From: Dipteris shenzhenensis
Lineage: Eukaryota > Polypodiophyta > Polypodiopsida > Gleicheniales
Strand: one strand, 5' to 3'
DNA: 64,000 bases
Assembly: GCA_047967505.1 (NCBI GenBank)
Contig: CM106540.1
In this document: positions 1-11,299 of the stretch, piece by piece
Numbering within the stretch: position 1 is the first letter of the stretch
Layout: each line of letters starts with the position of its first letter
Notes under the pieces: model-generated
What the model was told of the DNA's origin: nothing
The model's input: only the letters and a program-made list of their open reading frames with translations
Databases searched by the model: none
Program-made: the position numbers and the translations under genes

Positions 1-1669
1 GAGTTGAAGTATATGTCCTAACCTACTCTCAAGTTAAAAGAGGAAGGGTAATTAGGTTTCATTTTATTCTACACCTACCATTATACCTAGTCAAGATGTA
101 GAGTCCTTGATGAAAAATAAGCAGCTTGAATAAGGGCTCCCCTCCAAAGTCAACCAGTTGATCTAGCAATAGAGCCTTGAAGCCTTGGACCTAGTACTGG
201 AACCAAGATCTAGACACTACCCTTTCAAGGTCTGGATTTGGTATTTATGCTTTGAATCTTGGACCCACATACAACTCTCCTAGCCTTGATTTCAAGAATG
301 AAACTTCAAAGTGAATAGATAAAAAAGACAACCTTCTGGGCCCTATGCTCAAAGACATAAGCTGAAATGTTAAACTCAATAAGGGCTTCTCAAGTTTTGA
401 ATACAAGAAAATAGTAATCAAGGGTAGGCTCCCTTTATCTCAAAACCAAAATCTACTTATAAGGCACACTCAAGTATAGGTATGAGAGGAAAAATCTCCT
501 AGATTTTCAACCATACAATGTTGTCAGACACTTGGCCCAAGTCCTAAGGTCCATGACTATGCTATAGGGCCACAATGTTGTCCTTGGACGCTAGTCAAGC
601 TATGCAAAGCATATTTCAAGGCATGAAACAAAAGATTGGGACCCCTGTTCCTCCTCACCTTACCACTATTGCTTTCATGACAATTAAGCGAAATAGCCCA
701 TTGCTAGTGCAGACCATTACTGTGGGCTGAAACAATATGGTCCAATAGATATGTAGCTCAATGGAGACGTCTCCCAACATGAACAAATCTTGATTAAATC
801 AAGACTAACTAGTCCCAAACTAGAAAACCTTGTGAACCTCTGTCATGGTGGATTAATTATAGTGTGCAACCCTTATTTTCATTATTCCTCGTCCTAGTTT
901 TCATTTTATGTAACTTGACTTGTTTCATTTACAATTTTGGATGCATGAGTAAAGTGGGCTTGCATGAAGGATATGGCTATAATACAAAGTTCCCATTCAA
1001 TATTGGCTTCATGATAAATAACACAAGGCCATCCCAATGTTCAGTGATCCTTCTTGAGGATCTCAGAAGAAAGGTTTGATAGGCAAAATTTTATCACAAA
1101 GAAGGGGAATATCATAGTTGTTCCCTGCCACTACTTAGGCCCATATTGCACTGACAATATCATAAAATGGAAGGCACTCATAGCTAAACTCTATCTCTAG
1201 CACTCAAGCCATGAGTTCAAGATTGAAAATACTAGGAGATTCCATGGTCTTCTGGTAGGTCTAAAATTAATATAAAAAATCAAAATAGATCATGAGGTAT
1301 TACCACTTTCGACTTTAAATCTCAGTGTCAAGTATTGTTGTGTAGAGGTGGTGCAGATAAAAAAGTATAGTAGGATGGCATGCGCTATCATCTTGCATAT
1401 AAGCATATCTAAGCCCCATTTTCAAAGGTGTTCAACTAGAAATCTTATATAATTTTAAAAGGCACAATGCAAGGCCTAGAGGAACAATATTTCTTTAGGT
1501 TAAGCATATGCGTGCTTCAACCAAAAAATCCAAATGCAAAACATAATCCAAAGTGCAAGAACAAAGGAATTATTTGAGGTCATCATGTCTATATAATTAT
1601 TTCCTCACCAAATAACTATGGCTCTATAAATCATACATTATTATCCATGTTTTGTAGAAGAGAGATACA
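1..1669. other. No gene recognised
   Basis: AT-rich sequence with only short spurious open frames. I see no recognisable coding domain, RNA gene or clear repeat boundary. It ends exactly at the target-site duplication (ATACA, 1665-1669) of the LTR element that follows. Confidence 0.5.
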
Positions 1670-1957
1670 TGTTGGGATATCTCAAGGTGTATGCCTCAGG
1701 CACACCTTATGTTTCTATGTGTGAGTGCTAGAGGCACAGTTAGGTGCCCACAAGCACAGTTAGGTGGTGGAGAGCCACATAGGATGATTGAGAGAATCTA
1801 GGAGCAGATTGAGGAGATGATTGTGGAACTCTGAGGTCATCAGTGATGTCAGTGACCTTGTATGAGGTGCCTACTTAAGGACCTCTTTCTTCTTCATTCT
1901 ATAAGCAAGTATTCTGAGTTTGTGTCCACTCTACTCTTTCTTTTCAGTATTCCAACA
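1670..1957 (+). repeat. 5' LTR
   Basis: A 288-bp long terminal repeat, TGTTGG...CCAACA, with short terminal inverted repeats. It matches the 3' copy at 3579-3866 with no difference I could find. A TATA-like promoter was not obvious. The stretch CTACTTAAGGACC near 1870 could lie close to the start site. Confidence 0.93.
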
Positions 1958-1970
1958 TGGTATCAGAGCC
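1958..1970 (+). other. Primer binding site (initiator Met tRNA)
   Basis: TGGTATCAGAGCC begins at the first base after the LTR terminal CA. This is the standard minus-strand primer site of many plant Ty1/copia and TRIM elements, complementary to the 3' end of initiator methionine tRNA. Confidence 0.9.
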
Positions 1971-2818
1971 CTTTGATCCCCCTTGAGCCCATTTCTGCCA
2001 CATCATCATCTTCTTCTTCATCTTCTTCTTCTCCATTTTCCTCTTTCTTCCCAAAATCTTTGAGAGCTTGGTTCTCCATCTACAAACAGCCATTGCCCAA
2101 ACCCTCTGAGCTGGAAACTCCTCTAGTATGGGCGAACTTCCACCTGCAAGCAATTGAAGAAAAAACGTCTGTGGTGGCTGCCATTCTCTAAACAGCGAAT
2201 TTCTTCTGTTGCTCAATACTCCCTGCATACTCCGCCATTGCCTGAGCCCTCTTAGGAGTAGATGGGCGACCTCAAGACGAAGATTTTGAGCCATTTTTCA
2301 GGTCATTTGGTTCAGTAACGAGGGAGAAATCGTCAAAACTCAGTTTCAGGCTGTAGCAACTCTCCCGGGCAAAAGTGCGCACCATTTCGTCCAACCTCTG
2401 TGCTGGACCTTCTCTGGTATATGAGCTTTCTTTTGCTTCAGAAAGCCCTCTTTTCCTTGCTTTGAAGAGTGAGCTACAAGCCCTCCAAGTTCAGCTTTTC
2501 AGTTTTGACAGTTTTGGACAAGTTTTTGAAGATGATGCTACATAAAATGCTACTCTAGCATTTCTGGTTTTTTGAAGCTTTCAATAACTTCAGTACAAGT
2601 GTGGATTAAGTTTTGTTTTGAATTACTAGACCTGGTTTTTGATTGGAAAGTTCTCATTTTAAGCCACCTCTGTGAAGCATGTAAGAAGAAGCATCATTGT
2701 TTGAAATTTGGTCACAAGACTTTGCTACATTAAATGCTTATATTTTGAAGCATTTCAGTTGTTATTCTAAGCCCTGTAAGAGAGAAGACACTCGCCAATA
2801 CCTGGGTTAGAGCCTCTC

Positions 2819-3202
2819 ATGGCTTGCTTATGCAAAATATGTGAAAAGCCAAAACATAAAGCAATGTCTTGTTATGCTACAAAGGATGAAAATGCCAACC
2901 TGACTTCCTTGTTGAAGATTGCCAAAACAATGGTTGCCAAAAAGGAAGCAACTACAGAGATCTACCCTCTCATGGTACCTAAGAAAAAGATGAAGGTCAG
3001 ACACCTAAGATATGCTTCTCTACACAACTATGGAGATGACAAGATAATTGTTCTCATGAAGGATATGACTTTCAGATCCACTTGTTCTATCATAGTACCA
3101 TCTTATAAGGCACTAGACACTGCCCATGTGGTAAGACCTTGCCTTGACATGGATATTTTGCCTCCACAAGATGAGGCATCCCATGAAGATTATGCATTTT
3201 AA
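2819..3202 (+). CDS. Gag-like zinc-knuckle protein of the small LTR element
   Basis: This is an ORF of 127 residues inside the element. Residues 5-18 read CKICEKPKHKAMSC, which fits the retroviral gag zinc knuckle CX2CX4HX4C exactly. The rest is lysine-rich and hydrophilic and matches nothing I recognise. A full copia gag is much longer and carries a capsid-like region before the knuckle; none is seen here. It is either a truncated gag kept for RNA binding or a leftover fragment. The upstream internal region (1958-2818) holds a serine-rich open frame (1862-2191, partly in the LTR) of doubtful coding status. The product would act in the cytoplasm in RNA packaging, if it is made. Confidence 0.6.
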   Translation: MACLCKICEKPKHKAMSCYATKDENANLTSLLKIAKTMVAKKEATTEIYPLMVPKKKMKVRHLRYASLHNYGDDKIIVLMKDMTFRSTCSIIVPSYKALDTAHVVRPCLDMDILPPQDEASHEDYAF

Positions 3203-3567
3203 ACTCATCTCTATGTATGCTCCAGATCACTCTTTTTATGTCAAGGTACTCAGCCTGGATAGTCCTCCAAAATGAATGAAAATAAACTATTGTGTGGTGT
3301 GTGTTTTGTAAACACCTCTGGTCACCTTATGATGTAGGCCATGTGTATGGTTTGTTCCATGGTACCTCCTACAGACATTGTGTGCATGTACATGTAGGAG
3401 AGATAACCATTGGAAGGTCTGTTTGTATCCCTTTCTGTTTACCTTACACCCAAGGGAACCTTTGCTAGCATGAGAACCTAGCCATAGATTTATCCTTGAC
3501 CACCATGAGATGGCATGAGAAACTATGAGACTAGATGTATCCTTGACATAGCCTGAGGCATTCCCTT

Positions 3568-3576
3568 GAGGGGGGG
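3568..3576 (+). other. Polypurine tract
   Basis: A run of G (GAGGGGGGG) followed by TT lies immediately before the 3' LTR. It is the expected priming site for plus-strand DNA synthesis. Confidence 0.85.
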
Positions 3577-3578
3577 TT

Positions 3579-3866
3579 TGTTGGGATATCTCAAGGTGTA
3601 TGCCTCAGGCACACCTTATGTTTCTATGTGTGAGTGCTAGAGGCACAGTTAGGTGCCCACAAGCACAGTTAGGTGGTGGAGAGCCACATAGGATGATTGA
3701 GAGAATCTAGGAGCAGATTGAGGAGATGATTGTGGAACTCTGAGGTCATCAGTGATGTCAGTGACCTTGTATGAGGTGCCTACTTAAGGACCTCTTTCTT
3801 CTTCATTCTATAAGCAAGTATTCTGAGTTTGTGTCCACTCTACTCTTTCTTTTCAGTATTCCAACA
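3579..3866 (+). repeat. 3' LTR
   Basis: The second copy of the 288-bp LTR, apparently identical to 1670-1957. It is followed at once by the ATACA target duplication. Confidence 0.93.
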
Positions 3867-4199
3867 ATACACCCACTATCCAATTGCAGACTCAATACTT
3901 CCATCTGAGTCACAATTCTCCTTTCACCGCACGAGACAGGTTGCACAATGAAGACAAATCTAGAACAGAGGATGCATATCACCAAAGGAACCACATTGTG
4001 TAGTTGCATCATAGCCCATTGAGGACATGTGGTAGTTTGTGATTTGGTTTACACGTGGTCACTTGATTACGTCACCACTAAGCACCATATACTAGCATGA
4101 GCATTCCTTTGAATGCTCTTTCTTGATATGATAGTCATGTCATGCCTTTCTCCTCCTTTGGATTATTATTTGTAAATAGGCTACCCTCAGGTATAGTTT

Positions 4200-5050
4200 G
4201 TCAATCTTGAACAATCTGTCCAATATTTCCTTAGGTCTTCTTCTTGGATTATATGCTAAATGGTGACCCTTAGACTAGCCATAAGAAATTCTATTGGTAC
4301 CACTGATAGAATGCCAGCTGGGATGGAGTGTGCCTTATTCATGGCCGTGAAAGTTGTTTGATCTAACCAAATTGCCACACAGAGATTTTGGTCCCAATCA
4401 TTTCTCTGTTTGTTCACAATTTTATGAAGAATCATTTTCAACATCTTATCCATGGCTTTGGTTGACCATTCACCATTGGGTGGTAAGTTGATGATTTTTT
4501 ACACGAGATCAAGAAATCCATCATCATGATTATAATCATTGAATCAATGGAGTGAATTCTTTAGTACAACATGATCTCAATGGGGCCATCAAACCTAGAG
4601 ATGATATTTTTATTGAGATAGCTTGCGACTCTTCTTGCTCTGTTGACCTCCAAGCCCTTTGTTTTACTCCATTTGGTGACATAATCAGCCACCACTACTA
4701 TGTAGTTGTTGCCCCCTATATGTGTTGACACAAGCACCTAATGAAACCGATCCCCATTTTTGGAAAGGCTTTTGCCTTACTCCATTTGGGAACATAATTG
4801 GCCCCCACTACTATGCACTTGTTGACCTTGGATGTGTTGACATAATCACCTAATGAAATCCAATCCCCATTTTTGGAAAGGCTCACATGGAAATAGGCTT
4901 AAGTGGTACCTAGTCCTAACTCTTGAGCCTCCTTACCCATGGGATGCATCACACTTTTTGCAAGGCCTTGCAAGCTACATATATGCCCCATGTATGGTAC
5001 TCCAACACAATTGTGTACTCAAAATTTTTCTTACTATGATGTTGATCTAA
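4200..5050 (-). pseudogene. Decayed Ty3/gypsy integrase
   Basis: Minus-strand reading gives three pieces in correct integrase order, in different frames with stops. About 4990-4880 has a remnant of the zinc-binding domain and the start of the core (PFQKWG, typical of the 'EPFQKWGLDF' region of gypsy integrases). About 4730-4560 has core sequence of the 'ATDYVTKWVEAKAL' type, ending in 'ISRFDGPIEIM', where functional copies have '.FGCP.EIVSD.G'. At 4453-4256 a 65-residue open piece corresponds to the conserved 'W...L..A.WAYRTT...G.TP..LVYG..A..P.E' stretch. Frame breaks and lost catalytic residues make it non-functional. A segment near 4740-4870 is partly duplicated ('ATGAAACCGATCCCCATTTTTGGAAAGGCT'). 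Confidence 0.7.
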
Positions 5051-8000
5051 AAGTGACCCCTTGTCACTTTTTCATGGGCTTTGTCCATGAGGATTGCTTT
5101 CTCATATCAAATTATATATCTTTGGAGTATCATATCCCTCCTTTCCTATATCAGTGTCTAGCTATCTGTGTGTGTTTCTTGGATTTGAGCACAATTCTTT
5201 GTTGTTCATTTGTGGATACATCTCCGAGGAATATTGCTATTGAGAGGTACTACATGTCTTTTTTATGCTTGTCCTCGTACATCAACAAAGCAAACACTCC
5301 TACATCTGGGAGACTATAATGTACCCTTATGTGGATTTCTTATCTTTGGTGCAAGACAAGTAATCATCATTACAGTGAGATACAAGTTTGTGAATGAACC
5401 AAGATTTGAGCACAATTTTTTGGTTTTCATAAGTGGACATATCTTCCGGAATTGTTGCTATTGAGAGTTACTACGTGATTTATTTGTGCTTACCCTCATA
5501 CATAAACAAAGCAAACCTCCCTGCATAGGAGAACCATCTCTATCCTTCTGTGGATTTCTTGTTTTTAGTGTAAGACAAGTAATTGGTGCTACAATAAGAT
5601 GAACTATGGTTGTGAAATGATTTTGAAATTGACTTCTTGCAACCAATGCATCCCTTTGATCAACTTAGCTTCATAATTGTCTTAATAATGGCACAGAGTG
5701 AACATACTCCCGGATCCATTTTATTGCCCATCCTTCGGTTATGGCTTACTGTGATCACTGAGTTGGGATGCCATGCATGTAACCAAATGGATGTGGAACT
5801 TGTGGCATGCCAGTCGACCTTTCTATAATGCCTTTGCACCAAAAAATTTCTGCTTTGTTTCCACGAAGCCTGTATCCACCATTTGTTTGAGAAGAGATAT
5901 GTGGTGTGCTTCTAAGAAGACGACTCTTTGATAGAGTCTGCTTGTAGTCTGAACATCGATCCATCCATTGGGATTGAAGCTAAGTGTAGGCACATGGCGG
6001 TCAATGTGGATGGGGACCTCCACAATGTATTCCAAGGTTTTGCAAAAGATGGTACTTTGGCGAAGGATGCGGTCAATGTTGCCGCATATTACTTTCTCAT
6101 GCTATTGAAGTGCTACGATCAGTGTGCCTTGGATGTTCCATTCTACACCAAAGTATAGCTCAATCATTGGCCAATTAATGGTGGATCCGCACTCAAAGTT
6201 TGTATGTTGGCCTCCCATCTGTGCTGTTGTGGAACTGCATAGAACTTGGGATGGGTTCTGAGGCATGGAGGTATTCTTTCAAGAAGATTACATCAAAGAG
6301 CTTGGGGCGGCGCCAATCAGGTTGGGGATCCAACTTGATCCAAGCTTCACTAATTTGGTGCTGACAAAGGCTGGTAGGGAAGTTGTCCATGGTCCATCCA
6401 CCTCGAGTTTTCATATTAGGATATTTGTTCCAAAAATTCTTGATGGGCTTACTGGGAAGTGGTATTACATCAAAATCATACCCATCATTGGAATTTGGCA
6501 TGGGAGTGTGAATTGGATTATTTGGATCTTGATATTCAAAATCAAATATTGGGTCCATTTTTGTTGATTGCAACACAAATAGTGTCAGAGGTGATATGGA
6601 AGAGTGTTAGTTGTGGGAGGGGAATCGGAGGGGAGGGAGGGAAGAACTGGGAAAATGGTTTGAGAATCTTGTTAGTCCTCGAGGACCTAGGATTAGTAAG
6701 AGAAGGGAAGAAGTTAGGTGTGAGGGGCTGGTAAGTTTACGACTGTTGGGCTAGTTGCAAGTGGTGAGAGGCATGAGCAAAGAGACAAGGGAGTAGATAT
6801 TTGGCTGGAGCTCATGGAAGGTTAAGAGGGTGGTAGCCAGCAAGGTTATGAGATTCACATAGAGAGTGGTTAGATATGATACGTTAGATCTGAGATAGGC
6901 CATGTCATCCTCCAACACTTCTTTTTGTTGGTGCGATGGGATCATCAGCGGCTACAAGGGTGGGATGTTGGTTATGTCATGCCATGTAGATAATAGTGAT
7001 GGATTTTGTAGCAATGGCAACAAACCACCAATGACCCTCAGGAAGGACTATCCATGAGGCATATATATGCGATGAAATCATTTGTCTTGAGTGCAATAAA
7101 GCCAGCATGTGTAGATAGGCAAAAGATATTTTTTTCATCTTTGAACAATTCTTGGCAATTTTGCGGAGTTTTTGCCCCTATGAAACATTCCCATTTGATG
7201 TTTGGATGAGTGTATATGATCTTGAGTTGGAGTTGTTTCCATTGGATAAGGACCCGTGCCTTTAGGTGGCCTTCTGCTTGTAGAGCAGCCACAAGCTCTT
7301 GGTACACACCGTCATGCATTGTAGTGGGAATTCATTTGTGGTGGCTTCCATTGCCTCATTGGTTTGCACTAGGAATTGGAGTTCAAGCTTTGAGATGGCT
7401 ATCTTTTGGGATTGCATCTCATCCATTTTTTCCTTATGGTAGATGGATGTATATGCATCCTTAAGCTTTTTCATTTGCAAGGTGACCTATGCTTGGTGAG
7501 AAATGACTTCACTGGTATTGGACCATGGGTCCAAGACTTGTGCTTGAGCAGTGCTTGCCTCTGTAGCGATGGCAAGTTGGTCCTTTAATATTTGGCATTC
7601 CCTTGTAAGCTCCTTAATGCTGAAAGCACGTGTTTCCAAAGATTGTTGCATGTCTTCAAGCTTTTCCTGGCAATCTTGGAGCTCTTCTTCTTTTTAAATT
7701 AGAGTGAGTCAATCTTGTGCAAGTTCCTCCACCTATTGAGCATGTGCTGAGGTCAAGTGGTCATAGGAGGTTTGTAGGATTGCCGTAGCTTATAGTGTTG
7801 CTGTCAGCTATATTTGACTCTGGTGGAGGTTGGAAGTCACATCCCGCACTGCCTTCTCTTGAGCTTGGAGAGGTTGGTTCATGTGCACTTATTCAACCTC
7901 TTTCTCATCTATTTGTGCTCAAAGTGCCGTGACCTCTGTGACGATTCCATGGAATTGGTCTTTGATGTCTGCTACAGTCTGTCTTTCCAATTCTCGGGCA

Positions 8001-8712
8001 TGCTCCTCCTTAGCTAGTGAATAGTTCTGACATTTGAAGTATTTGGTTGGCTTGATGATGGAGGATGATAGATGGTGATGAGGATTGGCAAAACTGTTGA
8101 TACAATTGGTGCCCATGTAGCCATCCGAATGATTCTATAGTACTTGATGGGGGTTGTTCCAATGGTAAGTCAGCCACTTGGGTACAGTAGTCATATTGTT
8201 GATTTGACACTAAATCTCCTTGTGGCTCATTGGCTGGCATGATGTTGACGGGCGGTGCTGGTGCTGGTGCTGATGTAGCCTCGGGCTCTGGCTGCTGGTG
8301 GTTGTTGATGGAGATATATTGGTTGCAACCGTGCATCGAGCTGTAGCATCTCGTGGGTCAATTCCTCATTTTCTACCTCCATAATAGGCATTTCTTTCAA
8401 GGTATCTGCATTTTCCAATGTGATAGTATGAGAAGGTGGTGATGGCTTCCATGCTGGTGATAAGGGAATATCCAGTTCCTCAATAGGTATTGGCGATTGG
8501 GGAAGGGTCGTTTCTTTTTCTTGTATCACCTTACTGATGATTACGGTCAATAAGTGAGGAATCTTGCATTTTTTGCCAGATGAACCATCAAGTTTCTTTG
8601 TGAAGAAGATGACCAAATGTTGGATCCAGTCTTGTTTTAGCTGCCTACTGAGCAAAACAAATGTGCAGAGTGGGAGGGATCGATTCTTGCCACGCTTGAC
8701 CCCTAGATGCAA
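5051..8712 (-). pseudogene. Decayed retroelement-like ORFs upstream of the integrase remnant
   Basis: Several minus-strand open pieces line up ahead of the integrase remnant. 8712-8227 is proline/serine-rich with a glutamate-rich part. 8336-8010 is alanine/proline-rich. 7480-7262 is a lysine/glutamine-rich likely coiled coil. 7319-7038 has 'ELVAALQAEGHLKARVL'. 6576-6193 has tryptophan- and proline-rich text ('KLDPQPDWRRPKLFDVIFLK'). 6035-5823 and 5842-5660 follow. They overlap in different frames as if one long polyprotein had frameshifted. I do not recognise a protease or reverse transcriptase in them. The likeliest reading is an accessory or gag-like ORF of the same old Ty3 relative. Between 5200 and 5640 a segment of roughly 190 bp is present twice in diverged form ('...CATCAACAAAGCAAACACTCC...' and '...CATAAACAAAGCAAACCTCC...'). 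Confidence 0.35.
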
Positions 8713-11290
8713 ATGTATGAAGAAATTGGTGCTAATTCACATCCCTTCACAACCAACTAGCTAGCATACAATTAGTTAGAATACAAGAGATAAGCCCAAT
8801 CCCTATTTAACCCCCCTTCTCTCAAATTATTGGAGGGGGATTACTCTATAGGACCTCAAACCCTACTCTCCTCTATCTTATACTTCCTTCTAAGCTTGAA
8901 GCCATGGCAAACCCTTTACCCCAATCACTACATCACTTTACACTTCATAATGGTAATAAGTAGAAGTGGTTACAACGCTTGCACACTCTTTGCCTACCCT
9001 TTCCAAGGATCACAAAACCTCAGACACTACAAAGACAACCACCAAAAGTATGGGGTTTAGACTTCACTGAACTAAACTTCAAAAAAGATCAAAGAATGTA
9101 CAAAAGACGTAGTAACAAACAAGCTATAGATGGAAACAATTGCAGCCTTCTCAAGTGATTGCTTATGTTGCCTATTTATGTGGACCACTTTTGCATTTGC
9201 AACACATACTTGACATCGAGAGAGTAGTACTGAACTATTACATAGCAGTCAAATCTATGTAATGCAAACTTGCCAAAAGAATTTACATGTAATTTGAAAA
9301 ATTTGTCACCTCCCAGTAGCATATAGCATTCATAAATAGTTTTCACCTTTCTAAACCACACTTCTCAGCATTAATATGGACAATGTTATCAATTTCATCA
9401 TTCTTAGAGTTAAATTTCATAATGTTGGTCTACTAATGTGTGACTCTAGGACCTTTGAAGAAAGTTGAAGGTTATGGAAGATAGTCACATGTACATTGAA
9501 GAATTTCGACTATCATGGAGAATGGATATGGAACTTCACATTGTTAAATGCACATATAAGTTCAGTAACAATAGGGAAAACAATCAAAAAATGATGAGCT
9601 CTACTTTCTATATTTTAAGTCCTAATTTAAAGCTCTAAAATTTAAAACTTAGTAAAACTTTTGGAACCTTGTAGGTATTTTCATGAACCTAGAACAACGA
9701 CGACTAAGTTTGTACCATGTCAAATAGGAATCACGTTGGTCAATTTGAAGTTTTTTTGGTAATTTTGCCAGTCAAAGGTGTTGTGTTAATAGTCTCACAC
9801 CCAATTTCTTTTATGGAAGTATGGAAACGTGCTTTGCCAACATGAGGGCTAAGTTTGTGCCACGTCAAATGGGCATGGCTTTGGTTAATTTGAAGTTATG
9901 TTTGAAATTTTGCCACTCTGAGTTGTTATGTCCCATTAAGAGTCTCACACCCAATTTCTTTTATGGAATCATGGACATGTGCTTTGCCCTTTTGAAAATC
10001 AAAGATGACTCATATAATGGATAGCTAGGAGAGAAATTACATTTCACAAAGCATGATAATACAATGGCTATCCATTGCTAGTAGTCAAGCAATCACAAGC
10101 TAATTTCCAAGGTGTAGGTATTTGCTCATGGCTATGCTCCTCTTGGATGACCTGGAGTAAAATGGGTCCATGTGGTCTGACATGATACAAATATGGAATC
10201 AAGGGAGAGGCTAATTAGTTGATTAGAGAAAACATTCATAGTTCATGCATTTTTCAACTATTGTAGTTTTTAGCTTATTTTAAAGTGATGTTTAATAAAT
10301 ATGGAAGTCTTCAACTTAAAGTTGTCTTCAATTTAAAGTTGTCTTCAACTTAAAGTTGTCTTCAACTTAAAGTTGTAACGAATCTTTATAAATTGACATT
10401 CAATTTAGGCCATATGGAGAATTCTTGAGAGGATAATATCCTTGTTGCCCGATGCACGGAAGGCACTTGCCTTTTGGCGTGCTTATATCACATCATGACA
10501 TTGATGGACCACTTGAGTGAAGATCATGCAACCGAAGATGCGGAGATACCTCATCAAAGCCATGGGAGAGAGGGAGTGAGCCACATATAAGGTAGATTCA
10601 GATCCCCTTCTAAGATTCAAATACCTCATCAACATGGGAGAAGGGGAGCGAGCCACATGTAAGGTAGATAGTTTGAATTGGAAGATACACTTACCCTTCC
10701 AAAATCCTCTCTATGAATACCTATGGCAAAGTGGGATAAAAAGTGAGGGCCCCAAGAGGCTAAGAGGTAGGTACTTGAGTATTTCTTTGTTTATTTATAA
10801 AGTTGGTGGTGCAAAGCAAAGGTAGAAGAAAGCACCTAGGCGTGGTGGGTTGAGCACTTTTTGGATTGTAGTGTGTGACACAGATGTTGTGTGAATGTTT
10901 GTGTCACCCACTCTTAAAGCATAGAGTACGTTCCCATGCATAACGTTTTTGTTGCTCTAGCTCCTCATAGCTTGCTCTCTCTTGCATGCTCAAGAATTTC
11001 ATCCATGAAATCTTACCCGTATTTTGATCATTAGCATCTTAGTTTTGCGCAATGCTAGCCTCGAAACATGAGCATTGGATTGTTTGCAGTTTTTTTAAAA
11101 GTTTTTAATGCGCTCCCATCCTATTTGGGGTAGTTGATGCACAAATTAGTGTGAGATACGATTGTGTACAAAAAACAACAACAAGAGAGTTTGGATTTCC
11201 TTGCCATTGTAGTGGCACGCATGCCTTGGTACACTTGGGAATGCACTACAATACAATGACACTGACATGTAGTCTAGCTATAGAGACTAG
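8713..11290. other. Intergenic DNA with short duplications
   Basis: No gene recognised. It contains a diverged direct duplication (about 9661-9820 against 9821-9990, both ending 'GAGTCTCACACCCAATTTCTTTTATGGAA' or close to it). A second duplication lies at about 10535-10605 and 10622-10675 ('ACCTCATCAA...GAGCCACAT.TAAGGTAGAT'). A short palindromic tandem repeat is listed separately. Confidence 0.5.
10307..10374. repeat. Four 17-bp tandem repeats
   Basis: Four head-to-tail copies of GTCTTCAACTTAAAGTT. The second copy differs by one base. Each unit contains the perfect palindrome AACTTAAAGTT, so the array can form several small hairpins. Confidence 0.9.
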
Positions 11291-11299
11291 CATCTATCA

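Larger units (their letters stand above)
1670..3866 (+). mobile_element. Complete small non-autonomous LTR retrotransposon
   Basis: Two direct LTRs of 288 bp (1670-1957 and 3579-3866) each begin TGTTGG and end CCAACA. By eye they are identical. The element is flanked by a 5-bp target duplication, ATACA, at 1665-1669 and 3867-3871. A primer binding site matching initiator-Met tRNA (TGGTATCAGAGCC) directly follows the 5' LTR, and a G-rich polypurine tract directly precedes the 3' LTR. The internal region is only about 1.6 kb and has no protease, reverse transcriptase, RNase H or integrase. Its sole coding feature is a small ORF with a CCHC zinc knuckle. The PBS type is usual for Ty1/copia and for TRIM or TR-GAG elements. 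It must be mobilised by an autonomous relative elsewhere. Identical LTRs imply recent insertion. Confidence 0.93.

Noticed and set aside
1862-2191. Serine-rich open frame across the 5' LTR and primer site
   Set aside because: It starts inside the LTR and crosses the primer binding site. The serine run comes from a TCT repeat.
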